Positions 14,612 to 21,718 of a stretch of 31,099 nt of DNA are shown here, piece by piece. Each line of letters begins with the position of its first letter. The stretch's first letter is position 1. The notes beneath the pieces are model-generated. The model saw only the letters and a list, made by a program, of their open reading frames with translations, searched no databases and was not told the origin of the DNA. A program made the translations under genes and the position numbers. This DNA comes from an uncultured Eggerthellaceae bacterium (GTDB lineage Bacteria > Actinomycetota > Coriobacteriia > Coriobacteriales > Eggerthellaceae), in contig CASTMW010000004.1 of the NCBI GenBank assembly GCA_949450265.1, positions 1 to 31,099 of the forward strand, written 5' to 3'.

Positions 14612-16101
14612 AGCGCCTGCGCATCAAGTTCATCGTGCTGATCATGGGCATCGTGGCGGTGCTGCTGGGTTCGGCCTTCACCATCATCTGCGTCATGGAT
14701 TGGCAGCAGAGCGTTGCTGACACCGACATGGCCCTTGAAGCCGCCATCCAGCAAGCCGTAGGCTCCCCTTCCGCGAATGCGGGCGGCGCGGTGCCGCTCG
14801 GGCAGAAGGGCACGTTCGACCCTGCCGCATCCGACCCTTCCACGCCCGACCCTGCTGACATGGCTCTTGACCATACGCCCACAGGTGACAGGGAAGGCGA
14901 TTCCGGCGACGGACGCGAGAACGACCCTGCCGACATGCGCAGCATCTATCCCGCCATGAAGGGCGGTCGGTTCGCCGCGCGCCCCATTCCCGACCTGTTC
15001 ACCGCCGTGTACGAGCAGGAAGGCGATCAGTTCACGTTCCTACCGGAATCATCGAGCGCCATGTGGGTACCAGAGGTGGTCGGCGACTACGCCGATGAGC
15101 TGCGCGCCCACGCGGACGGCACAGGTATGCTGGGTAGCACCATCTATTATATGAAGAGGACACTGCCCGAAGGATGCTACGTTGCCATGGTCTACGCTGG
15201 CCAGATGGAGACGTGGAAGGGGCTGGCGGTGAACCTTGCGTTGGTGGGCGCCATCGTGCTGGCGGTGTTCCTGGTCATCAGCATCGTGTTCTCACGGTGG
15301 GCGCTGCGGCCGGTGGAGGCGGCCTGGACCCAGCAACGGCGCTTCGTGGCCGACGCGTCGCACGACCTGAAGACGCCGCTGACCGTGGTGTTGGCGAACA
15401 CGTCCATCCTGCTGGACGAACCTGACCAGACGCCTGCCGAACGGCGCAAATGGTTGGAGAGCACGCGCGACGAGGCGCAAGGTATGCAAGCGCTGGTGGA
15501 AGATATGCTGCGCACCCTGGGGCCCACGCCGGACGCGGGGACAGAGGCAGGAGCAGCTTCGGGGACGGCTGTGCCCTCGGGCGCGAACGCGAGCGCCTCA
15601 CATCCCGCAAGCGATCTTCCCGCCGCGCACCAGCCGCCCGCCGCTGACGCTGCGGCCGATCTCTCCCACATCGCCGCAAAGGAGATGCTGCAATTCGAAT
15701 CGATCGCCTTCGAGCGCCACCTGACGCTGGAGAGCACCATCCATCCTGACGTGCGCGTGCCAGCCACCGCCGCCGATGCGCGCCGCCTGGTGCAAGCGCT
15801 GCTGGACAACGCCTGCAAATACGCGAACGAGGGCGGGCGCGTGGATCTGACGCTTGCCCTTGATGCGCCCGCGGCCACCGCGCGCCTTGAGGTGAACAAC
15901 ACCGGACCCGGCATTTCCGAGGCCGACCTTCCCCATATCTTCGATCGCTTCTACCGCGCCGACCAAGCGCGCACCTCACACGAGGGGCATGGCCTGGGCC
16001 TGGCCATCGCGCGCAGCATCACCGAGCGCGCTGGTGGCACCATCACCGCCACCAGCAAGAACGGCACCACCACGCTGACCGTCACGCTCCCTGTGGCGTG
16101 A
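14605..16101 (+). CDS. Sensor histidine kinase
   Basis: A 498-residue membrane sensor. TM1 is about 7-29, an extracellular segment covers 30-206, and TM2 is about 207-230. The H box ADASHDLKTPL contains His253; the N box is LDNACKYAN (Asn402), followed by NTGPGIS (G1), DRFYRADQAR (F) and GHGLGLAIARS (G2). There is little or no HAMP domain. A Pro/Ala/Ser-rich stretch of about 45 residues (about 307-355) separates the dimerisation helices from the ATPase domain, unusually long for this position. The first part of the sensor domain is also Pro/Asp-rich. ATG 14605 overlaps the regulator's stop. The signal sensed is unknown. Confidence 0.95.
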   Translation: MLKRLRIKFIVLIMGIVAVLLGSAFTIICVMDWQQSVADTDMALEAAIQQAVGSPSANAGGAVPLGQKGTFDPAASDPSTPDPADMALDHTPTGDREGDSGDGRENDPADMRSIYPAMKGGRFAARPIPDLFTAVYEQEGDQFTFLPESSSAMWVPEVVGDYADELRAHADGTGMLGSTIYYMKRTLPEGCYVAMVYAGQMETWKGLAVNLALVGAIVLAVFLVISIVFSRWALRPVEAAWTQQRRFVADASHDLKTPLTVVLANTSILLDEPDQTPAERRKWLESTRDEAQGMQALVEDMLRTLGPTPDAGTEAGAASGTAVPSGANASASHPASDLPAAHQPPAADAAADLSHIAAKEMLQFESIAFERHLTLESTIHPDVRVPATAADARRLVQALLDNACKYANEGGRVDLTLALDAPAATARLEVNNTGPGISEADLPHIFDRFYRADQARTSHEGHGLGLAIARSITERAGGTITATSKNGTTTLTVTLPVA

Positions 16102-16139
16102 TGATAGCCAGCACACCCCCAAGCCAGCAAAGCGGCCAG

Positions 16140-16166
16140 AACGGTCGAAACCGTTGCGCCCGGCGC
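16140..16166. other. Two small hairpins after the histidine kinase gene
   Basis: AACGGT-CGAA-ACCGTT (16140-16155) is a perfect 6-bp stem with a tetraloop, followed directly by TGCGCC-C-GGCGCA. There is no T tract, so intrinsic termination would be weak. They may mark the end of the two-component mRNA or the start of the ligase leader. Confidence 0.35.
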
Positions 16167-16185
16167 AGCGGCGTCCACCATGAGC

Positions 16186-16191
16186 TAGAAT
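16186..16191 (+). promoter_or_regulatory. Probable -10 element of the ligase gene
   Basis: TAGAAT lies 57 bp upstream of ATG 16249. The same hexamer precedes several other genes here. No -35 at proper spacing is seen. Confidence 0.4.
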
Positions 16192-16248
16192 CTGAGACGA
16201 GCAAGATCGTAGAACGTAAGACCAAGCCAGCGCGAGAAAAGGTGCAGT

Positions 16249-17259
16249 ATGGGTTTGAAGGTTGCGGTTTTAATGGGCGGAAGCTCGTTCGAGCGGAAGT
16301 TCAGCTTGGAGAGCGGCAAACGCGTGTGCGACGCGCTGGAAGAGGCAGGCCACAAGGTGGTGCCGCTTGACACGGTGCCCGACCTGGTGCCCACGCTGCG
16401 CAGCGAGAAGCCCGACGTGGTGTACAACGCACTGCACGGCAAACACGGCGAGGACGGTACGGTGCAGAGCCTGCTGGAGTTCTTGGGCATCCCGTTCGTG
16501 GGCTCGCCCGCCAGCGTGTGCCATCGCGCCTACAACAAGGATGCGCTGCATTCCAGCCTGGCGAAGTACCGCGAGATCACCGGCGATGCGGGCGTGGCAA
16601 GCTGGCCGCAGGGTGTGTTCATCGCGCGCGACGCCTTCAAGGATATGGGCGCAGCAACGGCGCTGGACCTGGTGCCCGAGCGAGTGGCTGGCGGCTTCCC
16701 TGTGGTGGTGAAGCCCGCGCACGGCGGCAGCGCCCTGGGCGTTCACAAGGTGTATGACCAGGAGCATCTGGGCGAAGCCGTGCTGGATGCGCTCTCCTAT
16801 GACGACGCAGTGAACATCGAACAGTGGATCGACGGCGTTGAGCTGTCGGTGTCCATCCTGGGCAGCGGGTGGGATGCGCACGCCCTGCCGCCAGTGGAGA
16901 TCGTCTCGCACCGCGATTTCTTCGACGCCGAAGCGCGCCTGGACGACCAGCAGGCGGACTTCTTCGGCCCCGTGCGCCCCGCATCGCTATCCCCCGACCC
17001 CGAACAGGCCGAAGCCATCCGCGCCGAGATAGAGCGGGCGGCGCTTGAGGTCTACCGCGCGTACAGCGTGCGCGATCTGGGCCGCATCGACCTGATCTGG
17101 GACGGCGCGCAGGCGAAGTGCTTCGAAGTGGATGTGTCGCCTGGCATGACGCACCATTCGCTGTTCCCGCTGGCATGCGAGACATCGGGCCTGTCGCTCA
17201 CGGCAGTCATGGACGAATTGGTCAGCGTGGCCGCCGGTCGCGCTGCGTTCGAAAGATAA
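16249..17259 (+). CDS. D-alanine-D-alanine ligase family protein with altered omega loop
   Basis: A 336-residue ATP-grasp ligase of the Ddl family, which makes the D-Ala-D-Ala (or D-Ala-D-Lac/D-Ser) end of peptidoglycan precursors in the cytoplasm. It has GGSSFERKFSLESG near the N terminus, ALHGKHGEDG (about 62-71), VVVKPAHGGSALG, DLGRIDL and EVDVSPGMTHHSL. Two active-site changes stand out. The omega-loop pair Lys-Tyr of E. coli DdlB (EAKY) reads EARL here (Arg230, Leu231). The metal-binding Asn of ExNxxPG is Asp295. The Tyr position is known to control D-Ala versus D-lactate use, so specificity is uncertain and ddl is not assigned. Start 16249 follows AAAAGGTG. It sits alone between two promoters. 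Confidence 0.85.
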   Translation: MGLKVAVLMGGSSFERKFSLESGKRVCDALEEAGHKVVPLDTVPDLVPTLRSEKPDVVYNALHGKHGEDGTVQSLLEFLGIPFVGSPASVCHRAYNKDALHSSLAKYREITGDAGVASWPQGVFIARDAFKDMGAATALDLVPERVAGGFPVVVKPAHGGSALGVHKVYDQEHLGEAVLDALSYDDAVNIEQWIDGVELSVSILGSGWDAHALPPVEIVSHRDFFDAEARLDDQQADFFGPVRPASLSPDPEQAEAIRAEIERAALEVYRAYSVRDLGRIDLIWDGAQAKCFEVDVSPGMTHHSLFPLACETSGLSLTAVMDELVSVAAGRAAFER

Positions 17260-17330
17260 CGAAACTTTACAAATGCGTTTCCAACGGGTGCGCAGAACGC
17301 CATGCCGCATTTCGTTCAGAGCGTCTCACG

Positions 17331-17336
17331 TATAAT
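17331..17336 (+). promoter_or_regulatory. Probable -10 element of the YtxH-like gene
   Basis: A perfect TATAAT 38 bp before ATG 17375, in the 115-bp gap after the ligase gene. The -35 is not obvious. Confidence 0.5.
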
Positions 17337-17374
17337 CGACGCACAGTTTTCGTGGAAGACCGTAGGAGGCAATC

Positions 17375-17923
17375 ATGAATAAGCTTATGTACTTCGTATT
17401 GGGCGGTGCCATGGGTGCCGTCGGCGCTCTGCTCCTTGCACCGCGCACCGGCGAGGAAACGCGCAGCCTGGTAGCAGATTACGCAGGCAACGTGGCCAGC
17501 GACGCTCAGGCCATGGGTGCGAAGGCCAGCGAGGCTATCCAGAACGGTGTGCACCAGGCCACCGAGAAGGGCCAGGCCGCTCTGAACAACCTGCAGCACG
17601 CCGCCGACAATGCCACCACCGCGGCCGTCGACAAGAACGATGAGCTGCGCGCCAAGATAGAAGCCGCGCGCGACCGCATCGCCGCACAGGTGAAGCAGAA
17701 CGCCGAGCAGAGCGCGCAGGCTGTGCAGGATGCCGCACCGGGCATCGCCGACAAGGCAAAGAACGCGGTGGATACCGCCAAGAATGCGGCCACCAACGCC
17801 ATCGGATCGGCGGCGGGCGCTGTGAAAGGTGCGGTTGACAAGGCCAAGGACGCAGCCGACAAGGGTGCTCAGGAAGTGGCCGACAAGGCGAAGAACGCTG
17901 CCGACAAGGCAGACAAGAAATAA
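17375..17923 (+). CDS. YtxH/LEA-like helical membrane protein
   Basis: A 182-residue protein with an N-terminal membrane helix (about 4-22) of the YtxH type: FVLGGAMGAVGALLLAPRTGEETR. The rest is a long Ala/Lys/Asp-rich amphipathic helix with repeated ADKAKNA/VDKAKDAAD 11-mers, like late-embryogenesis-abundant and apolipoprotein-like sequences. Such proteins are linked to stress and membrane protection, but no specific activity is known. AGGAGG stands just before ATG 17375. The next gene encodes a PRC-barrel protein with the same kind of helical tail, suggesting a functional pair. Confidence 0.85.
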   Translation: MNKLMYFVLGGAMGAVGALLLAPRTGEETRSLVADYAGNVASDAQAMGAKASEAIQNGVHQATEKGQAALNNLQHAADNATTAAVDKNDELRAKIEAARDRIAAQVKQNAEQSAQAVQDAAPGIADKAKNAVDTAKNAATNAIGSAAGAVKGAVDKAKDAADKGAQEVADKAKNAADKADKK

Positions 17924-17933
17924 GCTATCCGCG

Positions 17934-17960
17934 GCGCCGGGCACCAGGTCCCGGCGCTTC
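17934..17960 (+). terminator. Hairpin between the YtxH-like and PRC-barrel genes
   Basis: GCGCCGGG (17934-17941) pairs with CCCGGCGC (17950-17957), an 8-bp GC stem followed by TTCTTCC. It ends 11 bp before the next ATG. It could be a terminator, or an attenuator limiting read-through into the PRC-barrel gene. Confidence 0.5.
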
Positions 17961-17968
17961 TTCCTACC

Positions 17969-18841
17969 ATGACCGAACAGCTTGAGAGCGGGTTGGTCAG
18001 CGCCGCAGCCCTAACTGGCATGAAGGCGTGGATGGGCCGCCCGAAGAAGAACGAACCCGACGCCGTCAAGAAGATGGGTCGGGTTCGCGCATGCGTGTTC
18101 CATCCCAAGCAGAAGCGCTGCGTGGGCCTTCTGGTGAAGCGGCCTGATGTGGCGCTGATGTTCCATCGCGCTGACCTGTTCGTGGCCGTAAACGGGTATG
18201 ACATCGTGGACGGCGCACTGGTCATCCGCGATGATGCGGCAGCCACCGACCGCGGGGCGTGCAAGGCGCTCGGAATCGACCTGGACGATTGCGTGCTCTG
18301 GTTAGGGCTTGCCGTCATGTGCCAGGATGGCACCTCGTTCGGCACAGTGGGCGATGTACTGTTCCACCCCCAAACTGGCGCGGTGGAAACGCTAGTGGTC
18401 AGCAAGGGCGCCACCGCGAACACGCTGCTGGGCAAGCTGAACGTGCCTGCCCAGGACGTCCTTGGGTTCAAGCGCGGCATGGGCACGCAACTCTACATGG
18501 CCGACGATGACGACCGCAATGCGCTCGGGTGCATCGTAGTGTCCGACCGCGTGGAGCAGATGGAGGTCAGCGGCGGCGTTGCCGAGAAGGCGGGCGAGGC
18601 CACCGCGGTGGCTGCCGACAAGGCCAAGCGCGCGGTGCGCAAGGTGAAGCCCCAAGCGCAAGCCGCCGTGGATGCGGCGAAGCCCGTCGCCCAGAAGGCC
18701 GCGAAGGCGGCCAGCGAAGCGGTGGACAAGGGCGCCTTCGCCACCGGACGGCAGATCGGGCGCGCCACCGGCATGTTCGGTAGCTTCGCTGACAACTTCA
18801 AGAAGGCCATGGCCGACGACGACAGCGATCCGCAGGAGTAG
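17969..18841 (+). CDS. PRC-barrel domain protein with helical tail
   Basis: A 290-residue cytoplasmic protein. Two PRC-barrel-like segments are visible: about 36-90 (MGRVRACVFHPKQKRCVGLLV) and about 111-180 (GTSFGTVGDVLFHPQTGAVETLVVS). PRC barrels are small beta domains found in photosynthetic reaction centres, RimM and many stress proteins. Residues ~200-290 form an Ala/Lys-rich helix (DKAKRAVRKVKPQAQAAVD) like the neighbouring YtxH-like protein. No Shine-Dalgarno precedes ATG 17969, where there is a GC hairpin and CTTCTTCC; ATG 18020 is an alternative but would lose only the first 17 residues. Function is unknown; association with the membrane protein upstream is an inference. Confidence 0.8.
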   Translation: MTEQLESGLVSAAALTGMKAWMGRPKKNEPDAVKKMGRVRACVFHPKQKRCVGLLVKRPDVALMFHRADLFVAVNGYDIVDGALVIRDDAAATDRGACKALGIDLDDCVLWLGLAVMCQDGTSFGTVGDVLFHPQTGAVETLVVSKGATANTLLGKLNVPAQDVLGFKRGMGTQLYMADDDDRNALGCIVVSDRVEQMEVSGGVAEKAGEATAVAADKAKRAVRKVKPQAQAAVDAAKPVAQKAAKAASEAVDKGAFATGRQIGRATGMFGSFADNFKKAMADDDSDPQE

Positions 18842-18893
18842 CTTCCGGCACTGTCATCTGTGTGAACCGCACCCCATTCCCTTGTTTGTGTAC

Positions 18894-18899
18894 TAGAAT
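18894..18899 (+). promoter_or_regulatory. Probable -10 element of the aldolase gene
   Basis: TAGAAT lies 36 bp upstream of ATG 18936. The -35 region (ACCCCA) does not match consensus. Confidence 0.4.
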
Positions 18900-18935
18900 G
18901 GATAGCAACGACAACCTCTTCGCAAAGGAGACGAA

Positions 18936-19883
18936 ATGCCCAAGATCACCGCAGCTGACGTGCGCGTTCCTATGGATGTGCCGGCCGATTCCCGCGATAC
19001 CTACGTCGAGAATTACCTGAAGGCCACGCGCAACACCGGTCGCCTGATGCTGTTCGCGTGCGACCAGAAGGTCGAGCACCTGAACAAGGACTTCTACGGC
19101 GAGGGCATCGACGAAGCCGACGCCAAGCCGGAGCACCTGTTCCAGATCGGCAAGGACGGCGTGATCGGCGTGCTGGCCGGGCAGCGCGGCCTGGTGGCTC
19201 AGTATGCAGCCGACTACCCCGATATCAACTACCTTATCAAGATGAACTCCAAGACCAACTTGGTGGGCACCAAGCAGGAAGACCCGTACTCGCCGCAGCT
19301 GACCGATCTGGAAGCGGTGCTGCAGATGCGCGAGAACGGCGTGAACATCGTGGGCCTGGGCTACACCATCTACCTGGGCAGCGAATTCGAGGCCACCATG
19401 ATGGCCGAGGCGGGTCAGCTGATCGCGCAGGCGCACGAGCATGGCCTGCTGGTGGTGCTGTGGATCTATCCGCGCGGCAAGGCCGTCACCGCCGAGAAGG
19501 ATCCCGACCTGATCGCGGGCGCTGCGGGCGTGGCGCTGTGCCTGGGTGCCGACTTCGTGAAGGTGAATCCGCCGAAGCCCGAGGATGGCCGCACGCCCGC
19601 CGAGGCGCTGCATGTTGCCAGCATGGCAGCCGGTCGCACGGGCCTGGTGTGCGCGGGCGGCTCCACCGTGGATGCCGAAACGTTCCTCACGCAGCTCTAC
19701 GACCAGATCCACGTGGGCGGCGCATGCGGAAACGCCACCGGACGCAACATCCACCAGCGCAGCCTGGACGAGGCCACGCGCCTGACCAAGGCCATCAGCG
19801 CCATCACGCTGGCCGACTACAGCGTGGCGGATGCACTGGCGGTATTCCAGGGTGAAAAGCAGTTCAGCTACAGCGATATCTAA
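18936..19883 (+). CDS. Class I (DeoC/FbaB-type) fructose-bisphosphate aldolase
   Basis: A 315-residue Schiff-base aldolase of the archaeal/bacterial FbaB type, expected to split fructose 1,6-bisphosphate to dihydroxyacetone phosphate and glyceraldehyde 3-phosphate, or to act on a related sugar phosphate. The active-site lysine is Lys209 in DFVKVNPPK. Other family marks are LFACDQKVEHLN (about 39-50), VVLWIYPRGK, and the phosphate-binding VCAGGS and GNATGRNIHQR. AAAGGAG precedes ATG 18936. It has its own promoter and a strong terminator, so it is probably monocistronic. FBP is the likeliest substrate, but related aldolases of this fold use other sugar phosphates. Confidence 0.88.
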   Translation: MPKITAADVRVPMDVPADSRDTYVENYLKATRNTGRLMLFACDQKVEHLNKDFYGEGIDEADAKPEHLFQIGKDGVIGVLAGQRGLVAQYAADYPDINYLIKMNSKTNLVGTKQEDPYSPQLTDLEAVLQMRENGVNIVGLGYTIYLGSEFEATMMAEAGQLIAQAHEHGLLVVLWIYPRGKAVTAEKDPDLIAGAAGVALCLGADFVKVNPPKPEDGRTPAEALHVASMAAGRTGLVCAGGSTVDAETFLTQLYDQIHVGGACGNATGRNIHQRSLDEATRLTKAISAITLADYSVADALAVFQGEKQFSYSDI

Positions 19884-19916
19884 CCACTGCACCTATAGCA
19901 GCACGCCTGCAAGATG

Positions 19917-19955
19917 ACGGCCACGTACTCCTTCGGGAACAGGTGGCCGTTTTTT
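19917..19955 (+). terminator. Rho-independent terminator after the aldolase gene
   Basis: ACGGCCAC (19917-19924) pairs with GTGGCCGT (19943-19950), followed by TTTTTA. The stop codon is 34 bp upstream. This is the clearest intrinsic terminator in the window. Confidence 0.9.
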
Positions 19956-20203
19956 ATGCTGTCCTGATCGGTCCCATGTTGGGTAGAACGCCATAACATG
20001 CGTGCCATTGCATGCGGAATTTCGTGCTTTATGCGCCATACCGAACGCCCAAAGAGACATGCAGGGCTGTATTACAGCGAATGCTCAAAAGGGCATTCAG
20101 TGTTATGCCGCAACGAAGCGATCAGGGTCCGTACTGCCGCGAAACGCCCCTCTTCGGCGTACCTCACGGCTTCTCGCTGCCTTCCTTAGGCGAACCTGTA
20201 TGC
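19956..20203. other. Intergenic region without a recognisable gene
   Basis: This 248-bp stretch has several short overlapping open frames but none with a ribosome site and protein-like composition. One small inverted repeat is visible (GAATGC at 20079-20084 with GCATTC at 20093-20098). It lies between the aldolase terminator and the 3' end of the amidohydrolase gene. Confidence 0.5.
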
Positions 20204-20998
20204 TTATGAAATGTCGCGCCCCAAGAAGCGCTCGGCGTTGCGCCAGAGCATCTTCTCCTGATCGGCCGCATCAAACGGAAGGCTGACGAAGCGCTCGTAT
20301 TCAGCCACCGGGTCCCACATGGGAAAGTCGCTGCCGAACATGATGCGGTCGGGCCCGTAGAGCTCGATCAGCTCGGCAGTGCGCCGCAGCCCCAAGAACT
20401 CCATGCTGGACGACACGTCCATGAAACAGTTCGCGTCTTCCAAATACTCCACCGCCAGATCGTAGATGGACCAGCCGCCGAAGTGCGCCGCATTCACCAC
20501 CAAGCCTGGGAAGGTGTCCAACACCGCGCGCATGCGACGCGGATGGCTGAAATCGTAGCGGTAATCGCCACAGTGCATGATGATGGGCAGCTTGCCCTCA
20601 GCCAGCTCGTAGATGCGCATGAGCCGCAGATCGTCCATATTGACGCACTGCGTGTCGGGGTGCAGCTTGATGCCCACCAGCCCCATGGCCTGCGCTCGCG
20701 CCATCTCGGCTGCCGGATCCTCCAGGTCTTGGTGCAGCGTCATGAAGCCGATCATATTCGGCCGCTGCGCGCACGTCTGCGCGATGAAGTCATTGATGGT
20801 GGCAACCTGATCCGCCCGCGTGGCCACCGAATGCACGATATGATGCGTGATGGGACTGCCCGCGCACGTCTCCGCCAGGGCTTCGGGGGTCCCACCGGAC
20901 GCATCCATGGGAATGTTGTAGAACGCGCCCACGCCCTGCACCGCACGCTCGGCAATCTTGGCCGGATAGATATGGCAGTGGCAATCAACGACGGGCAT
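20204..20998 (-). CDS. Metal-dependent amidohydrolase (amidohydrolase 2 family)
   Basis: A 264-residue TIM-barrel hydrolase of the COG2159 group. It begins MPVVDCHCHIYP, giving the HxH metal site on strand 1. Further metal and active-site positions are GIKLHPD, IIMHCGD, NAAHFGG and the closing FGSDFPMWDP, whose Asp is the conserved catalytic residue. Members hydrolyse or decarboxylate many small compounds, so the substrate is open. Start 20998 follows GAAGGGAAG. It is divergent from the universal stress gene with about 96 bp between them and has its own TAGAAT -10. Confidence 0.9.
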   Translation of the reverse strand: MPVVDCHCHIYPAKIAERAVQGVGAFYNIPMDASGGTPEALAETCAGSPITHHIVHSVATRADQVATINDFIAQTCAQRPNMIGFMTLHQDLEDPAAEMARAQAMGLVGIKLHPDTQCVNMDDLRLMRIYELAEGKLPIIMHCGDYRYDFSHPRRMRAVLDTFPGLVVNAAHFGGWSIYDLAVEYLEDANCFMDVSSSMEFLGLRRTAELIELYGPDRIMFGSDFPMWDPVAEYERFVSLPFDAADQEKMLWRNAERFLGRDIS

Positions 20999-21030
20999 GG
21001 CATCTTCCCTTCAACGAAATGCTGTTGCTG

Positions 21031-21036
21031 ATTCTA
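21031..21036 (-). promoter_or_regulatory. Probable -10 element of the amidohydrolase gene
   Basis: On the minus strand this reads TAGAAT, 32 bp upstream of the start at 20998. It is the same hexamer as before the mutase, ligase and aldolase genes. Confidence 0.4.
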
Positions 21037-21094
21037 ACGCAAGCCCGATGCGCTACCATGAGAGCGACCTTTTACCCGCGCGAAGGAGGCGCTG

Positions 21095-21574
21095 ATGCTG
21101 TACAAGAAACTATTGGTGGCCTACGACGGATCCGAACCCTCTCAGGAAGCGCTCATCGTGGCGAAGGACCTGATCGGCGACACGCCCGATGCCACCATGC
21201 ACATCCTGTCGGTCATCCCGCTGGGAGCCGTGGGAGTGGGAGTGGAATCACCCATCGAACCCATCGGCAGTGTACAGCAGATATTCCCCGACATCCAAAC
21301 CTACGAAGCGCTGCTGACCAGCGCTAAGCAGAGCACCATCGAAAGCGTGCGCGAGCAGACAGAGAACGTGCTGAAGGACCTGCGTTGCCACGTAACGGTG
21401 GATGCGGTGGCTGCCAGCAAACCCGCTTCCGGCATCTGCGAATATGCCGAAGAAGAGAAGGTGGACATGATCGTGATGGGGTGTCGCGGCATGGGCGCGC
21501 TGCGCAGCGTGCTGGGCAGCGTCAGCTACGCGGTGCTGCATCAGGCCGACTGCCCCGTAGTCACCGTAAAATAG
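21095..21574 (+). CDS. Universal stress protein (UspA family)
   Basis: A 159-residue single-domain Usp. It begins LLVAYDGSEPSQEAL, with the nucleotide-contact Asp, and ends MGCRGMGALRSVLGSVSYAVLHQADCPVVTVK, carrying the ATP-binding GxxG...GS motif; the spacing between the second Gly and GS is eight residues here rather than the usual nine. Members bind ATP or AMP and are induced in stationary phase and stress. AGGAGG precedes ATG 21095. A hairpin terminator starts at its stop codon. Confidence 0.93.
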   Translation: MLYKKLLVAYDGSEPSQEALIVAKDLIGDTPDATMHILSVIPLGAVGVGVESPIEPIGSVQQIFPDIQTYEALLTSAKQSTIESVREQTENVLKDLRCHVTVDAVAASKPASGICEYAEEEKVDMIVMGCRGMGALRSVLGSVSYAVLHQADCPVVTVK

Positions 21575-21605
21575 TTGACGCGCCCATCTGGCGCGCCAAC
21601 TTCTT
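21574..21605. terminator. Probable bidirectional terminator
   Basis: GTTGACGCGCC (21574-21584) pairs with GGCGCGCCAAC (21590-21600) with a single mismatch. On the plus strand it is followed by TTCTTT; on the minus strand by TATTTTA. It can therefore end usp mRNA and also nrdD mRNA arriving from the right. Confidence 0.75.
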
Positions 21606-21620
21606 TCCGTATCTGTATTC

Positions 21621-21667
21621 GCAGCAGCCGTGCGGTCGCAACCTTGCAGCTATCGCGCGGCTGCTGC
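21621..21667. other. Inverted repeat between usp and nrdD
   Basis: GCAGCAGCCG (21621-21630) is mirrored by CGGCTGCTGC (21658-21667), and with one T-G wobble the stem extends to 14 bp. There is no T tract. A second stem, CCCACCG/CGGTGGG (21712-21730), encloses the nrdD stop codon in its loop. They may protect or end the nrdD 3' end. Confidence 0.45.
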
Positions 21668-21718
21668 CTTGCTATTGTCTTGCTGCTGTGTGCCCGCCGA
21701 TCGCAGGCACTCCCACCG

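Noticed and set aside
19998..20286. Small protein genes between the aldolase and amidohydrolase genes
   Set aside because: The frames overlap each other, lack ribosome sites and have no protein-like pattern.
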